Below, in pieces: positions 12,228 to 20,881 of a DNA stretch of 21,394 bases. The DNA is taken from positions 1 to 21,394 of the IMG/VR virus record IMGVR_UViG_3300018079_000039; one strand, written 5' to 3'. Numbering within the stretch: position 1 is the first letter of the stretch; each line of letters starts with the position of its first letter. The notes below the pieces were generated by a model, which saw only the letters and a list, made by a program, of their open reading frames with translations, did no database searches and was not told the DNA's origin. Position numbers and translations under genes: made by a program. The DNA is from a virus.

Positions 12228-12346
12228 TGTCCTTTACGAACGATCAACTTGAGCACGTCGGTGTACTTGCCGTCACCCTTCAGGCGCCAGGCGGCGTAGG
12301 CAAGGCCGGCAATGAATGCGATTGCTCCAACGGTTGCGGTAAACAT
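12224..12346 (-). CDS. Tiny membrane protein upstream of the holin candidate
   Basis: 40 residues: MFTATVGAIAFIAGLAYAAW, then RLKGDGKYTDVLKLIVRKGQ. The first 20 residues form one membrane segment and the rest is basic. Perfect AAGGAG six bases before the ATG and an ATGA overlap with the holin candidate make it credible despite its size. It may modulate the holin; no family recognised. Confidence 0.65.
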   Translation of the reverse strand: MFTATVGAIAFIAGLAYAAWRLKGDGKYTDVLKLIVRKGQ

Positions 12347-12370
12347 GATTGCTCCTTGTCCTTCGGTTGC

Positions 12371-12450
12371 TCAATTCGGATCGTATTCCGCGGCCAAAGC
12401 GGCTGCCACATCCTTCTTGAAACGTCCTGAAATTTCCAGATTGATTTCAT
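12371..12450 (-). pseudogene. Possible small gene disrupted just after its start codon
   Basis: A perfect AAGGAGG is followed, after a four-base gap (AGTT), by ATG at 12448-12450. The frame from this ATG (MKSIWKFQDVSRRMWQPLWP) runs 56 codons and far into the next gene. The frame shifted by one base reads like a natural short protein: EINLEISGRFKKDVAAALAA then EYDPN and stop at 12371. One base lost right after the ATG would give MKINLEISGRFKKD. This is a judgement on protein-likeness only. Confidence 0.35.
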
Positions 12451-12459
12451 AACTCCTCC

Positions 12460-13839
12460 TTAGAACGCTGCCATGTAGGTCACAGATACATAGGTGTTTG
12501 CCACTGCTGCCCATGTTGGACACATGAGATTTCCATTAGGAAGCATCATCGCCGACGAATGACTTACACCGCTCGTGTCACTGAATGCACCACCACCACC
12601 TGCTTCTGCTGGCGCGATCGCCGCTGGGAACGCATTGAAAAACGACGTTCCGGAAGTCGAGGCAATCGTGGTCGTGCTCGTTGCTTTAATAATGACGAAC
12701 ACCATCTTGCCACGCTTGACATATCTACCTGTATATGTTGGCGTGCCTACTACGGTGAATCCATTGGCTGTAGGAGTAAACGTTCCCTCCATCGGTTCCG
12801 TGTACACCGTGTTGCGCGCCCCACTGTTCACGACTTTGGTTGTCGCAACAATTTGCGGGCAGATCACGATGTTATCGACTGCCTCAGAACCGGCGAAATT
12901 AATTCCATTCGTCAATGCGCCGGCATTTACGTCGATCGATGTAATTAGAAATGTGTCGAGTTTGCCAAACGTTCTAATGCCGTTATCTGCGGTGGCATCG
13001 ATTGATTCAATTGACCCTTCCCATTTATTCGCAGCTAGCGGCAACGTCACCCCTGATGCACCTATTACCAGTGCATCGTCTTTCCAATTGGCAAGTAAGT
13101 GCCACGAAATATGATTGTCATTGAATGCGGAAAGGCCGGCCCCTCCAGTTACCGGGTTATCAACTTGAATGCAGTTGTTCACAAAACCACCGCCATCTAT
13201 TCCGCCAAATTCAAATCGACTATTGATGATGGCGCGATCCTGAGCCGGGGCAAACGTCACCATACTGCGAGGAGAACCGCTGGTGAACTGCAACATATGA
13301 CGGATAAATACCTTGCTTTGCTGAAAGTGATTGCCACCGAATTGAGGTTCGTCAACTGTCGGGTTGAATAGAACCATTGTTTGTCCTGCGCTACCGCCAG
13401 ATCGTTGCAGCACGCAGTCCATGTCCACAGTGCAATTATCGAGCGTGTTGAACGTCAAGACATTGCCGCTGATGTTGTCCCACCGGATAATGCAGCCCTT
13501 GAAGATGTAGTTCATATAGGCGGCAGGGCCGATACTCACGGCCGTTGTGCAGTTAATCCTGTTGACATGCGCTCCGGCTGCCGTGACCCCAGGACCAATA
13601 ACTTCCAGCGAATAGCCGTTGGTCTGCGCGTAGTTGATGGCTTCTTGCAGGCCTGACGTGGTGGTTCCTGCGGTGCTGATTAATGTCGAATCCGGCGCCA
13701 CGACGACCCACAAACCGCCGGAACGAGTCATCAACACGGTCGCAGGCTTTGGTAGCGTGGCTTGAAACGTAAGCGTCTCTGGTCCTGCTGCCTCGACCAA
13801 CGCGATTCCTGCTCCTGCGGTTGCGGTTCTAATTGCCAT
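12460..13839 (-). CDS. Tail spike with beta-helix fold
   Basis: 459 residues. After an N-terminal attachment region (PETLTFQATLPKPATVLMTR) comes GLQEAINYAQTNGYSLEV, the typical start of a pectate-lyase-like right-handed beta-helix. Rungs with alternating hydrophobic residues and Asn follow (SGNVLTFNTLDNCTVDMDCV and onward). The C-terminal 110 residues (GTFTPTANGFTVVGTPTYTG, then RYVKRGKMVFVIIKA) are a beta-sandwich often found at phage fibre tips. Its likely role is binding or cutting surface polysaccharide; catalytic residues cannot be assigned by eye. The ATG at 13839 is in a TAATG overlap with the fibre gene. Confidence 0.75.
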   Translation of the reverse strand: MAIRTATAGAGIALVEAAGPETLTFQATLPKPATVLMTRSGGLWVVVAPDSTLISTAGTTTSGLQEAINYAQTNGYSLEVIGPGVTAAGAHVNRINCTTAVSIGPAAYMNYIFKGCIIRWDNISGNVLTFNTLDNCTVDMDCVLQRSGGSAGQTMVLFNPTVDEPQFGGNHFQQSKVFIRHMLQFTSGSPRSMVTFAPAQDRAIINSRFEFGGIDGGGFVNNCIQVDNPVTGGAGLSAFNDNHISWHLLANWKDDALVIGASGVTLPLAANKWEGSIESIDATADNGIRTFGKLDTFLITSIDVNAGALTNGINFAGSEAVDNIVICPQIVATTKVVNSGARNTVYTEPMEGTFTPTANGFTVVGTPTYTGRYVKRGKMVFVIIKATSTTTIASTSGTSFFNAFPAAIAPAEAGGGGAFSDTSGVSHSSAMMLPNGNLMCPTWAAVANTYVSVTYMAAF

Positions 13840-14984
13840 TATGCGTATTCCCAAACAAGCACGATGCCGTCGGCACCAGAACTGGAAGGGCCACCCCCGG
13901 CACCGCTATTCGCTTCCCCTGTTGTCGCAGTTCCACCACCTAGACAAGCCGATGATCCGCCGGAGGCAACAGTACCGACATTGCCGCGGAGATTTATATC
14001 GCCGCTGGAACCTACACCAGCACTACCGGATGTATTGCCACCGGTCGCTGTTGCGTGTGCTCCAAAGCTTGAACTATTTCCATTAGCGCTAGTCGCGCCA
14101 CCAATGCCAACAGTAACGGTTTCTGTAGCCCCCAACGAAGCAAGCAGAACGTGCTTTTTTGAATAGCCTCCTGCACCACCGCCATTAGAGGCACCATTGC
14201 CGCCGGCGCCGCTTGCCTGTACTTCAACCAACACAGAGCCGACCTCCGTAGGACGTGTCCACGTGCCTGATGCCGTGAATTTCGTTAGCCGCAACAAACT
14301 TCCGGTAGGCACCGCAACCATAAGTATGCCATCGACAAAAATCGTTCCTGCACTTGTGCCAACTCCAGGCACACCGCCGGTGAACTTGACTTTCGCAAAT
14401 CTCGAAGTGCTCGGCGCCGTAACCCGTCCGCGTTTTGCCGTATATACGGTTTCTGTATTTGCCAATGAGTAAACCGTAGAGACTGAAATTTGCGCTTGCG
14501 CAGAGTCGTACCAAACAATCTCCAACTTGCTTGATACGTTTGCGATACTTCCTTTCACATAACAGGAAGCACTAAAAATTCGACCATCGGCGACAGGAAT
14601 AAAGGCGCTTGTTAAAATATCGCCACCACCGTTTGCCGTACTGCTGCTTGTAATCGAAGTCGCGTAAGACCCATCGATAACGTTCGAGGCGGTACTCGTA
14701 ATAACGATCGACCCGCCGGTGTATTGGGTGACGGTCCACGATGTCAATGCACCAACTTCAAATGATCCGTTACGAACGTAGTTCGAGCCGATTTCGATGA
14801 GTACCGAATCGACTCCATCGTGACTGTGATTCTGCACGGCACCAGTAGTGAAGCTCGCGCCAAGCCACTCGCGTAAGTGGATCAGGTCATCACGAATGCC
14901 TGTCATCAGCGCCTGATCGGCAGGCGACTCTGCGTCTACCGCGCCATCGGCAATCGTGACCCACGCTTTAGAGATTGCAGTCAT
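13839..14984 (-). CDS. Tail fibre protein with a glycine-rich tip
   Basis: 381 residues. The N-terminus (KAWVTIADGAVDAESPADQA, IHLREWLGA, NHSHDGVDS) is a known phage tail-fibre attachment pattern. Residues about 65-220 form a beta-sandwich that looks carbohydrate-binding (NYVRNGSFEVGALTSW). The C-terminal 120 residues are dominated by Gly, Ser, Ala and Asn (GAGGNGASNGGGAGGYSKK onward) and close with DGIVLVWEYA, typical of polyglycine-rich receptor-binding tips. It should recognise the host surface alongside the spike. Confidence 0.78.
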   Translation of the reverse strand: MTAISKAWVTIADGAVDAESPADQALMTGIRDDLIHLREWLGASFTTGAVQNHSHDGVDSVLIEIGSNYVRNGSFEVGALTSWTVTQYTGGSIVITSTASNVIDGSYATSITSSSTANGGGDILTSAFIPVADGRIFSASCYVKGSIANVSSKLEIVWYDSAQAQISVSTVYSLANTETVYTAKRGRVTAPSTSRFAKVKFTGGVPGVGTSAGTIFVDGILMVAVPTGSLLRLTKFTASGTWTRPTEVGSVLVEVQASGAGGNGASNGGGAGGYSKKHVLLASLGATETVTVGIGGATSANGNSSSFGAHATATGGNTSGSAGVGSSGDINLRGNVGTVASGGSSACLGGGTATTGEANSGAGGGPSSSGADGIVLVWEYA

Positions 14985-14985
14985 G

Positions 14986-17007
14986 TCAGATTATCAAATA
15001 ACCTGCGGTGCCGCCGCTCATCAAACCGGAGGCATTACAAATGTAAGCGTACCGTTTTTCATTCGCCGTTGCTGAACCAAAATTCGCCTGTCCGTTAGGA
15101 GCGATAAATGCATATCGCCGGCCGGCAAACGTTGTCGTCTGTGCCACGACCTCGCGCTTATCCGACTCCTCGGACACACTCAAGATTCGACAACGTGACA
15201 CTTTGGCATTGCCTTCAGTGTCGGTCAACAAGTCGGTCGTGACGTCTGCCAGTTCACCAAGCTCGACCGGAGTCATGCGATCAATGTCGAATGCAATTTC
15301 GTATGGCGCATCCCTGACGTAAGACAATCTTCGCGCGACTAGCGCTGAAACATGAATCTCATTCGCGGCGGACAACCACGAGCTTTGCTGAACGTCCGTC
15401 CGAGTATCGGCATATTCGAGATCACTTTGAGCTTCGGTGTCAATCCTGACTTCCGCGCGGAGATAGTTTTTGTTTTCTCTTTCATTGTCCGTTGCCGATC
15501 GAATGTCATAGTATTGCGCCGTTTGAGTGAGTCGTGATCCATCCATACGTGAGATATCGACGGACTTCAGTATCATCGTATCGTTTGTGTATGCTTCGCC
15601 TGATGCGCTGATGTTCGGAACGTTTACCTTGAACTGGACAAGTTGTGCAACCGGGTTCCACCACACCATCAGGTTCAGGTCTTCGCAGAGGTTAGACAAT
15701 TCATTGATGATGGTTTCCGGCTTGCTTCGACAAGTTGTAATATAGGCAACCTCACGAAGCCAAGTCTCATCCTCGAATGCGAGCATCGTTGTATCGATGT
15801 ATTGTGTTGCAATCCCGCCGGCCTCAAGCAATTCCTGTACAACATCACGAACACGTGCCGATGACCAGACCTTGCAAAGCTGTACCTGCTTATCGAAATT
15901 GTGTGACTCTCGCGTCGTGCCGAACTGCGCTCGATACGTTCCGTCGGTGAGGATCAACACATCGTTAGAACGTGACGAAAACCTGATGATCTCATCGGAG
16001 ATTCGAAAGTATCCGGAGTCACCGTACTGTGCGCCATTTCCTGAACCGACATCGATCCGCAAACGGACGATCTCGAACTGAGACGTTGTGTCAGGCAACA
16101 CATTCCACGCTGCGACAGTCGCCGTTAGAGTGGTCCCAACATATCCACTCAACACACGACGCTGGCCTGACCCGGCTCCACCGGTGATGAAGATTTCCAT
16201 ACCATCATATTCAGCATTGATAGCCGAGGCGCCATTAGGCAAGACAACGGTTGTCAGCGTGGACGATTGAATGAATCCGGTGAAGTATGTATCCGGAAAC
16301 TCAACTACCAACTTGCCGTCGGTCGCCGCAGGAATGACAGCCTTCTCCAGCAGTTTGATCGGGTCGGCAAGTGTGATCTTGATCGCACCGGACGAATCAG
16401 GCCCGGCGATTGAATCGATGATGAATCGCTGCTCCTCGAAATAGACCTCGCTGTATGGCTCGGCCAGGAAGCCGCGGCGGATTCTCGCCGGTCGGCCGAA
16501 CGTGTACAGGTGTCGCGCCTGGAACCTGCGCCAGAACGTGCCGCCCGCAACGGCCGCACGCGTGTCAACGTATGGGTCTAGCTCGGTGTCGTTGTCTGTC
16601 TCATCAACCAGTGTGCAGGTCGCCCTTGATCGGATCGCAAGACCTTTGCCGGGCTGAATCTCGGTCGGAGCGATATCGATGTTCGTCAGGTATGGCCGAG
16701 CAGTCTGTCCAGGTTGCGCCGGCATGCCGCGAAGACAGAACTTGAGCGTTTGCACGGTCTGGATAAAGTTCGGTTTATCCTTGCACGTGCTGAAAGTGTT
16801 GTAGCACTTGGTTCCTGTGGCAGTGCATGGCGTAATGCCGAATGTGTTGGCGCATACACTCACATCCAATTCAAGATACGCCGCGGTGAACCGATCATGA
16901 GCCTGTGCCGGATCAGTCCCAAGCACAAGCTGCGCACCGGAAGCCGTGAAGACGGGGATGCCCGTAGGGCTGACGACAAAGGCGCGTGGGGCGATGGGCT
17001 TGGTCAT
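14986..17007 (-). CDS. Siphovirus tail tip / baseplate protein
   Basis: 673 residues, one of the two largest genes. A cysteine-rich motif near residue 68 (CYNTFSTCKDKPNF, then FCLRG) is seen in tail tip proteins of several siphophages. The long remainder is beta-rich with no membrane segment; it contains HLYTFGRPARIRRGFL, repeated strand pairs and a C-terminal part with ALVARRLSYVRDAPYEIAFD, like baseplate hub and tail-tip domains. It lies between the smaller tip gene and the fibre, in the position of lambda's tip module. Host cell attachment and DNA ejection are the inferred roles. One base separates it from the fibre gene. Confidence 0.75.
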   Translation of the reverse strand: MTKPIAPRAFVVSPTGIPVFTASGAQLVLGTDPAQAHDRFTAAYLELDVSVCANTFGITPCTATGTKCYNTFSTCKDKPNFIQTVQTLKFCLRGMPAQPGQTARPYLTNIDIAPTEIQPGKGLAIRSRATCTLVDETDNDTELDPYVDTRAAVAGGTFWRRFQARHLYTFGRPARIRRGFLAEPYSEVYFEEQRFIIDSIAGPDSSGAIKITLADPIKLLEKAVIPAATDGKLVVEFPDTYFTGFIQSSTLTTVVLPNGASAINAEYDGMEIFITGGAGSGQRRVLSGYVGTTLTATVAAWNVLPDTTSQFEIVRLRIDVGSGNGAQYGDSGYFRISDEIIRFSSRSNDVLILTDGTYRAQFGTTRESHNFDKQVQLCKVWSSARVRDVVQELLEAGGIATQYIDTTMLAFEDETWLREVAYITTCRSKPETIINELSNLCEDLNLMVWWNPVAQLVQFKVNVPNISASGEAYTNDTMILKSVDISRMDGSRLTQTAQYYDIRSATDNERENKNYLRAEVRIDTEAQSDLEYADTRTDVQQSSWLSAANEIHVSALVARRLSYVRDAPYEIAFDIDRMTPVELGELADVTTDLLTDTEGNAKVSRCRILSVSEESDKREVVAQTTTFAGRRYAFIAPNGQANFGSATANEKRYAYICNASGLMSGGTAGYLII

Positions 17008-17750
17008 TCAACCACCGCAGTCAGGTCGAAACTCACATCAGCTTGCGCGGCCTGGTAGTGCGGCAAACGAAGATCATCGCCGGCCGTCACCAAATATGGT
17101 TCCGCGTCAACGCCGGCATTCCACTGCCAGCCGAACGGAGTCGCTCGCAGATGAGCACGCCACGCCGGCAGGAACGTTGCCCGAATCCAAGTCCAGGATG
17201 TGCGCCGGAATGTCACCGCTTGCGACCATTCGACGAACTGCGTCACCTTGCCGAGCGGCTGACCGTTCTCGTTCCGGTTCGTCCGCGTCACGCTTGATCT
17301 GGATAGCGGGTCAAAATCTACGCTGAGGAATCCGTCCGGCTCAAGCTTCACTCCGGCAGCAACAATCGCCAAGCTCGGCATTGTCGTCCCGGTTATCCTG
17401 ATCCGCCAGTACCGAAACGACGTTGATGTAAACGTTCGGGCGAATGCAGCGTTGCTTATTGGCGTCAATGTGTCAACAAGAACGTTCGATGCAGCAAAAT
17501 TATCCGTCGATCCGCGAAGCTCAATCGTCGCCGCCTGCGTGAACAGGTCGTGGCCGTAGACGAACCAGTAGTCGGCAGCCTGCGCAGTCAGGCAATCCAC
17601 CGTTACCGTAGCCGGCAAAGCAGTTGGCTTCCACCATGTGTACGGCCGCCAGTCCCATAGGTTATCCGCGTGAAACGGCAACGCCGCAGTCGTGCTCGCC
17701 GTCACGATGCCGTCGGTGAAATTGTTATCGTATAAGATGCGTGGCTTCAT
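17004..17750 (-). CDS. Minor tail (distal tail-like) protein
   Basis: 248 residues. The opening (RILYDNNFTDGIVTASTTAA, NLWDWRPYTWWKP) and the following strands (TVTVDCLTAQAADYWFVYGH, FRYWRIRITGTT) look like a jelly-roll with a discoidin-like module. The C-terminal half (FVEWSQAVTFRRTSWTWIRA) is also beta-rich. It is encoded right after the tape measure and overlaps the large tip gene by four bases, the place where distal tail or tip-initiating proteins are found. No closer family recognised. Confidence 0.65.
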   Translation of the reverse strand: MKPRILYDNNFTDGIVTASTTAALPFHADNLWDWRPYTWWKPTALPATVTVDCLTAQAADYWFVYGHDLFTQAATIELRGSTDNFAASNVLVDTLTPISNAAFARTFTSTSFRYWRIRITGTTMPSLAIVAAGVKLEPDGFLSVDFDPLSRSSVTRTNRNENGQPLGKVTQFVEWSQAVTFRRTSWTWIRATFLPAWRAHLRATPFGWQWNAGVDAEPYLVTAGDDLRLPHYQAAQADVSFDLTAVVE

Positions 17751-19597
17751 GATTGCGTCACCAGCAAATCTGCGCCATCACTAATAGCTTCGTTCAATAA
17801 CGGCAGAAGTTCATCCCGAATCTGGCGCGCAGAGAATGCGCTGCCGACCAGCGTCACGTTGATTGTCTGCCGTTGTCTTGCCGTTACGCTGGCATTGGCA
17901 GTCGGACTCGGTACGTCGAATCTTCCTTGCCCAGGTATTACAGGCACAGCACCGCCGGCCGCAGCACCGCCGCCAAACGACGTGGACCTGATTCTTTGCA
18001 CGTTCGCAAGTCCGGCCGCGATCGCAGCAGCAGCAGCGATGGCACCAAGTATGGGACCAACATAAGGAATGCCGGCCATCGCCGAGAACGCGGCCGTAGC
18101 CGACTTGTATGTGTTGATGACCGTCTCACCGATCGCCGCGGCCTTGCCGACTTCGAACATGCTGCGAGACTTGGAATTCATTAGTGCAGATAATTGATTC
18201 AGGAAAAATCCAGCCGAGTCAAAATCGAGTTTTCGATACAGGCGGTTTATCCCGAACCTGCGGCGGGCCTCTTCTTCTTCGATATCGAAGAGTCTTTGCT
18301 GATGATCCTGTTCGGCCTTTTCGCGCAAATCTTGAAACTCGCGCTCAGTGATTAGCTCATCCTCGCGGAACGCGATCAACGCAAACGATCGTTCTAGATA
18401 GGTGCGATTTTCAGTTTCAAGTTGCGTTTCGAGCGAGAACCGCAACGACTCAAGCCGAGCATCCTGTGAATCCTGGAATGCCTTCGACTCTCGCGCGATC
18501 CGCTCAAGTGTTTTCTGGGCTTCTTCTTCTGATCTTTTGAAGGCTTCTGTTGCTTTTTCTTCGGCATCATCAACCAGCTTAAGCCGGAATAACTCGCGCT
18601 TCAGTTCATCATCTCTTAGCTTGGCAAGCGCTTCTTGAGCTTTCTTCGCTTTTTCTGCGGCCTTCTCATCGATGATCGGGGCATCTACTCGGCCTTGATC
18701 GCCCCTATCCCGTCGAAGGAATGCTCTCGCCTGATCCTGAATCCGCGTGATAAGTGCCTCAGTTTCGCGAAGCTCTATATTCGCAGCCTGAATCATCTCC
18801 GGGTTGCGCTGGGTTTCGAGTTCCTTACGGAGGGAAGCGACACGCATTTGCAAACGCGCGAGAACTTTGTCGCTTGAATTCTCGGACTCACTGCCGCTGA
18901 TAGCGATGAATGAATTTACAATCGCAGCAGTCGCACCGCCTACGCTTAGCTTCAATTTCTCCCAGCTTGTTGAGAGTTTGTCTATTTCAGATTGGAGCTT
19001 GACCGCACTCTGAATTGCTTCTTCTGATACTCCGCCGAACTTAGTCAAACCTTCGCGGCCCTGATTTAGGAACGCCGTCATTCGCGCGCCGGCACGGCCG
19101 AACAGGTCTACAGCTAATGCATTCTTTGCGAGACCATCATTGAACGTGGAGAACCTATCAGCAACATCACCCAGAATCTGCTCCGTGTTACGCAGGTTGC
19201 CGCTTGAGTCCTTGAGCGATATTCCGAGCGCCTTGAACAAGGCGACCGCTTTCTCGTTACCTCCCGCCGCCTCGGCGATCTTGACGTTCAGCTTTGAGAT
19301 ACTCGTGGTGAACTGATTAGAATCTACGCCGGCAGCTCTAGCCGACAATTGAAACGCAGAAAGCGATGATGCCGCAACACCAATGCCTTGCGCAGCCTCA
19401 TCGAGATCATCAAGGGCATTGACGATATTAGTCAGACCGGAGATTATGGCGGCGCCGCCGATGACGGCACCGAACGCAGCACTCGCAGCGCCAAGCCCGC
19501 CGAACGAGCCAGCTAGACCAGCAAGGGATTTGTCGATCTGGCGAAAGACGCTTGAGGCGTTGTCTTCCGCGGTGATCTTGATCTTGGATTCAGCCAT
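17747..19597 (-). CDS. Tail tape measure protein
   Basis: 616 residues. The start (KIKITAEDNASSVFRQIDKS, then LGAASAAFGAVIGGAAIISG) and KFGG-type segments are typical of tape measures. The middle (about 270-450) is a long charged coiled coil (EKAKKAQEALAKLRDDELKR). A hydrophobic Ala/Gly-rich segment lies near residues 500-530 (GIPYVGPILGAIAAAAAIAA). The protein scaffolds tail tube assembly and sets its length, then takes part in DNA entry. It follows the chaperone frames with an eight-base overlap, the standard order. It is short for a tape measure, which suggests a fairly short tail. Confidence 0.88.
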   Translation of the reverse strand: MAESKIKITAEDNASSVFRQIDKSLAGLAGSFGGLGAASAAFGAVIGGAAIISGLTNIVNALDDLDEAAQGIGVAASSLSAFQLSARAAGVDSNQFTTSISKLNVKIAEAAGGNEKAVALFKALGISLKDSSGNLRNTEQILGDVADRFSTFNDGLAKNALAVDLFGRAGARMTAFLNQGREGLTKFGGVSEEAIQSAVKLQSEIDKLSTSWEKLKLSVGGATAAIVNSFIAISGSESENSSDKVLARLQMRVASLRKELETQRNPEMIQAANIELRETEALITRIQDQARAFLRRDRGDQGRVDAPIIDEKAAEKAKKAQEALAKLRDDELKRELFRLKLVDDAEEKATEAFKRSEEEAQKTLERIARESKAFQDSQDARLESLRFSLETQLETENRTYLERSFALIAFREDELITEREFQDLREKAEQDHQQRLFDIEEEEARRRFGINRLYRKLDFDSAGFFLNQLSALMNSKSRSMFEVGKAAAIGETVINTYKSATAAFSAMAGIPYVGPILGAIAAAAAIAAGLANVQRIRSTSFGGGAAAGGAVPVIPGQGRFDVPSPTANASVTARQRQTINVTLVGSAFSARQIRDELLPLLNEAISDGADLLVTQS

Positions 19598-20218
19598 CTT
19601 TCAGCACATCCCGCAGCGCGTACAGCCTCTCCAACATCAAGACTTCATCATCTACACCTTCGACCGCCATCAGATACAACACGTCAGGGAATCGAACCTC
19701 ACTCCCGAGCTTGTTCCAGATGTGGATCGCGGCTTCGTTTCCTCCGGTCAATGGTGGAAGGTGTTTTGTGTTGTCTCCGGGTTGGCAGAATCCCATCTTG
19801 ACCATGTTCGCCTCCTGCCGATCGGAGCGAACATGGTCCGTCAGTTTTTTATCTCGGCTTCCTTCTTCGACTTTCGTTCGTCGTACCGTCTCACCAACTC
19901 GCGAAACCCGTCGTCATAAAGCTCCGGCCATTTGTCGAACACGTACTCCACAAGCTCTGGCGCGAATGCCATCGGATCGGTCGGGAGATCATCTGCTAGA
20001 TGGCACATACGCACACCAGTCCATCCGACGATGGCTTGGTTCATTACCACCGGTTGAAGCCTGCCCATATCTAATGGCTCGCCCTTCGAATGCACTTGTC
20101 TCATAGCCTGCCGCATTTGCATCTCTGTCGGGATGCGAAGCTTCAAACCGATCTCGTCTTTCTCAAATGTGAATTCACGGCTTGCCTCAATCCTGAGTTT
20201 CAGTTCTGCCGCATCCAT
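19590..20218 (-). CDS. Tail assembly chaperone, frameshifted long form (G-T-like fusion)
   Basis: The first 125 codons are those of the short form. At A AAA AAC (19850-19844) the ribosome is expected to slip back one base and continue CTG ACG GAC..., a frame open from 19844 to TGA at 19590, adding 84 residues (TDHVRSDRQEANMVKMGFCQ to LRDVLKDG) for a total of about 209. This is the lambda G/G-T arrangement: the same gene order (tube, chaperone, tape measure), a slippery heptamer at the end of the first frame and a second frame without its own independent need for a start. An internal ATG at 19805 with AGGAGG could also make a 71-residue product alone. Long and short forms would together load tube subunits on the tape measure. 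Confidence 0.8.
19800..19850 (-). promoter_or_regulatory. Programmed -1 frameshift signal: slippery heptamer and hairpin
   Basis: A AAA AAC at 19850-19844 is a canonical -1 slippery heptamer in the correct phase (codons ATA AAA AAC), directly before TGA. After a five-base spacer (TGACG) a perfect 12-bp stem forms between GACCATGTTCGC (19838-19827) and GCGAACATGGTC (19811-19800), with a 15-base loop. The loop's 3' end and stem hold the AGGAGG and ATG (19805) of a possible internal start. Confidence 0.85.
19841..20218 (-). CDS. Tail assembly chaperone, short form (G-like)
   Basis: 125 residues: MDAAELKLRIEASREFTFEK, an alpha-helical body (MQMRQAMRQVHSKG; FAPELVEYVFDKWPELYDDG), ending in charged KSKKEAEIKN. 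It lies between the tube and tape measure genes, as lambda G does. The ATG at 20218 follows AAGG, and the TGA at 19841-19843 comes directly after the slippery site. Sequence similarity to lambda G is not claimed; identity rests on position, size and frameshift. Confidence 0.8.
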   Translation of the reverse strand: MDAAELKLRIEASREFTFEKDEIGLKLRIPTEMQMRQAMRQVHSKGEPLDMGRLQPVVMNQAIVGWTGVRMCHLADDLPTDPMAFAPELVEYVFDKWPELYDDGFRELVRRYDERKSKKEAEIKN

Positions 20219-20224
20219 AAATCC

Positions 20225-20872
20225 TTAATAGCGCGTCACGAGATTAGCGAGAGTAAATGTGAGGTTTGTAGTCAGCGGAGAATTCAATGCAATCGTCGGC
20301 GTGCGCTGGATCGCCCAGTACCCGGTTCCGTAGATAATCGATCCGCTCGGCAAGGTAAATCGAATTGCCATTAGGGCTTTGGCATCGGACGCAGTAGTGA
20401 CCACGGCCACGTAGCCTTGCGTTGTGTCATCGAGCATTGTGAATGTGAACGTTGACGGACTCTCGACGGTCGGAATCTGCTTCTGGATCACGTCTTCCAG
20501 CGTCGTCACATCGGCGAACTGAGTCTCGCCACCGGCGAACGCAACCTCACGGATGCCATTCAGGCTTACCCACGTTGATATTTCTCTCACCGATCCAGTA
20601 CCTTGGCCAGCCGGGAAAAACGTTGTCGAAGTCGTGTTGATGTCATCGAAGGTCACGTCATTGGTCGCGACCGCCGAAGCTCGAACAACTCGTTTGTCGA
20701 GACGCCCCCATCCGGATATGACTTCGAGAATGTCGTTGACAACAACGCCGTGCGAAGCTTCAAGCGTGGCGACCGCCTCGGTTGCATTCGAGATCGCCGT
20801 CATGCTCTTGACAGCGGCGTACACGGAAGCAACTGCAACTGATGTGCCGGTGGATAGCGTTACGGTTGCCAT
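20225..20872 (-). CDS. Major tail tube protein
   Basis: 215 residues. The sequence (VYAAVKSMTAISNATEAVAT, ILEVISGWGRLDKRVVRAS, DVTFDDINTTSTTFFPAGQG, GSVREISTWVSLNGI, GGETQFADVTTLEDVIQKQI, VTTASDAKALMAIRFTLPSG, GYWAIQRTPTIALNSPLTTN) is a well-known tube type of lambda-like siphophages. The protein forms the stacked hexameric rings of the tail tube. Location between the terminator and chaperone genes agrees. A GGA lies before the ATG at 20872. Confidence 0.88.
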   Translation of the reverse strand: MATVTLSTGTSVAVASVYAAVKSMTAISNATEAVATLEASHGVVVNDILEVISGWGRLDKRVVRASAVATNDVTFDDINTTSTTFFPAGQGTGSVREISTWVSLNGIREVAFAGGETQFADVTTLEDVIQKQIPTVESPSTFTFTMLDDTTQGYVAVVTTASDAKALMAIRFTLPSGSIIYGTGYWAIQRTPTIALNSPLTTNLTFTLANLVTRY

Positions 20873-20881
20873 GTCTCATTC

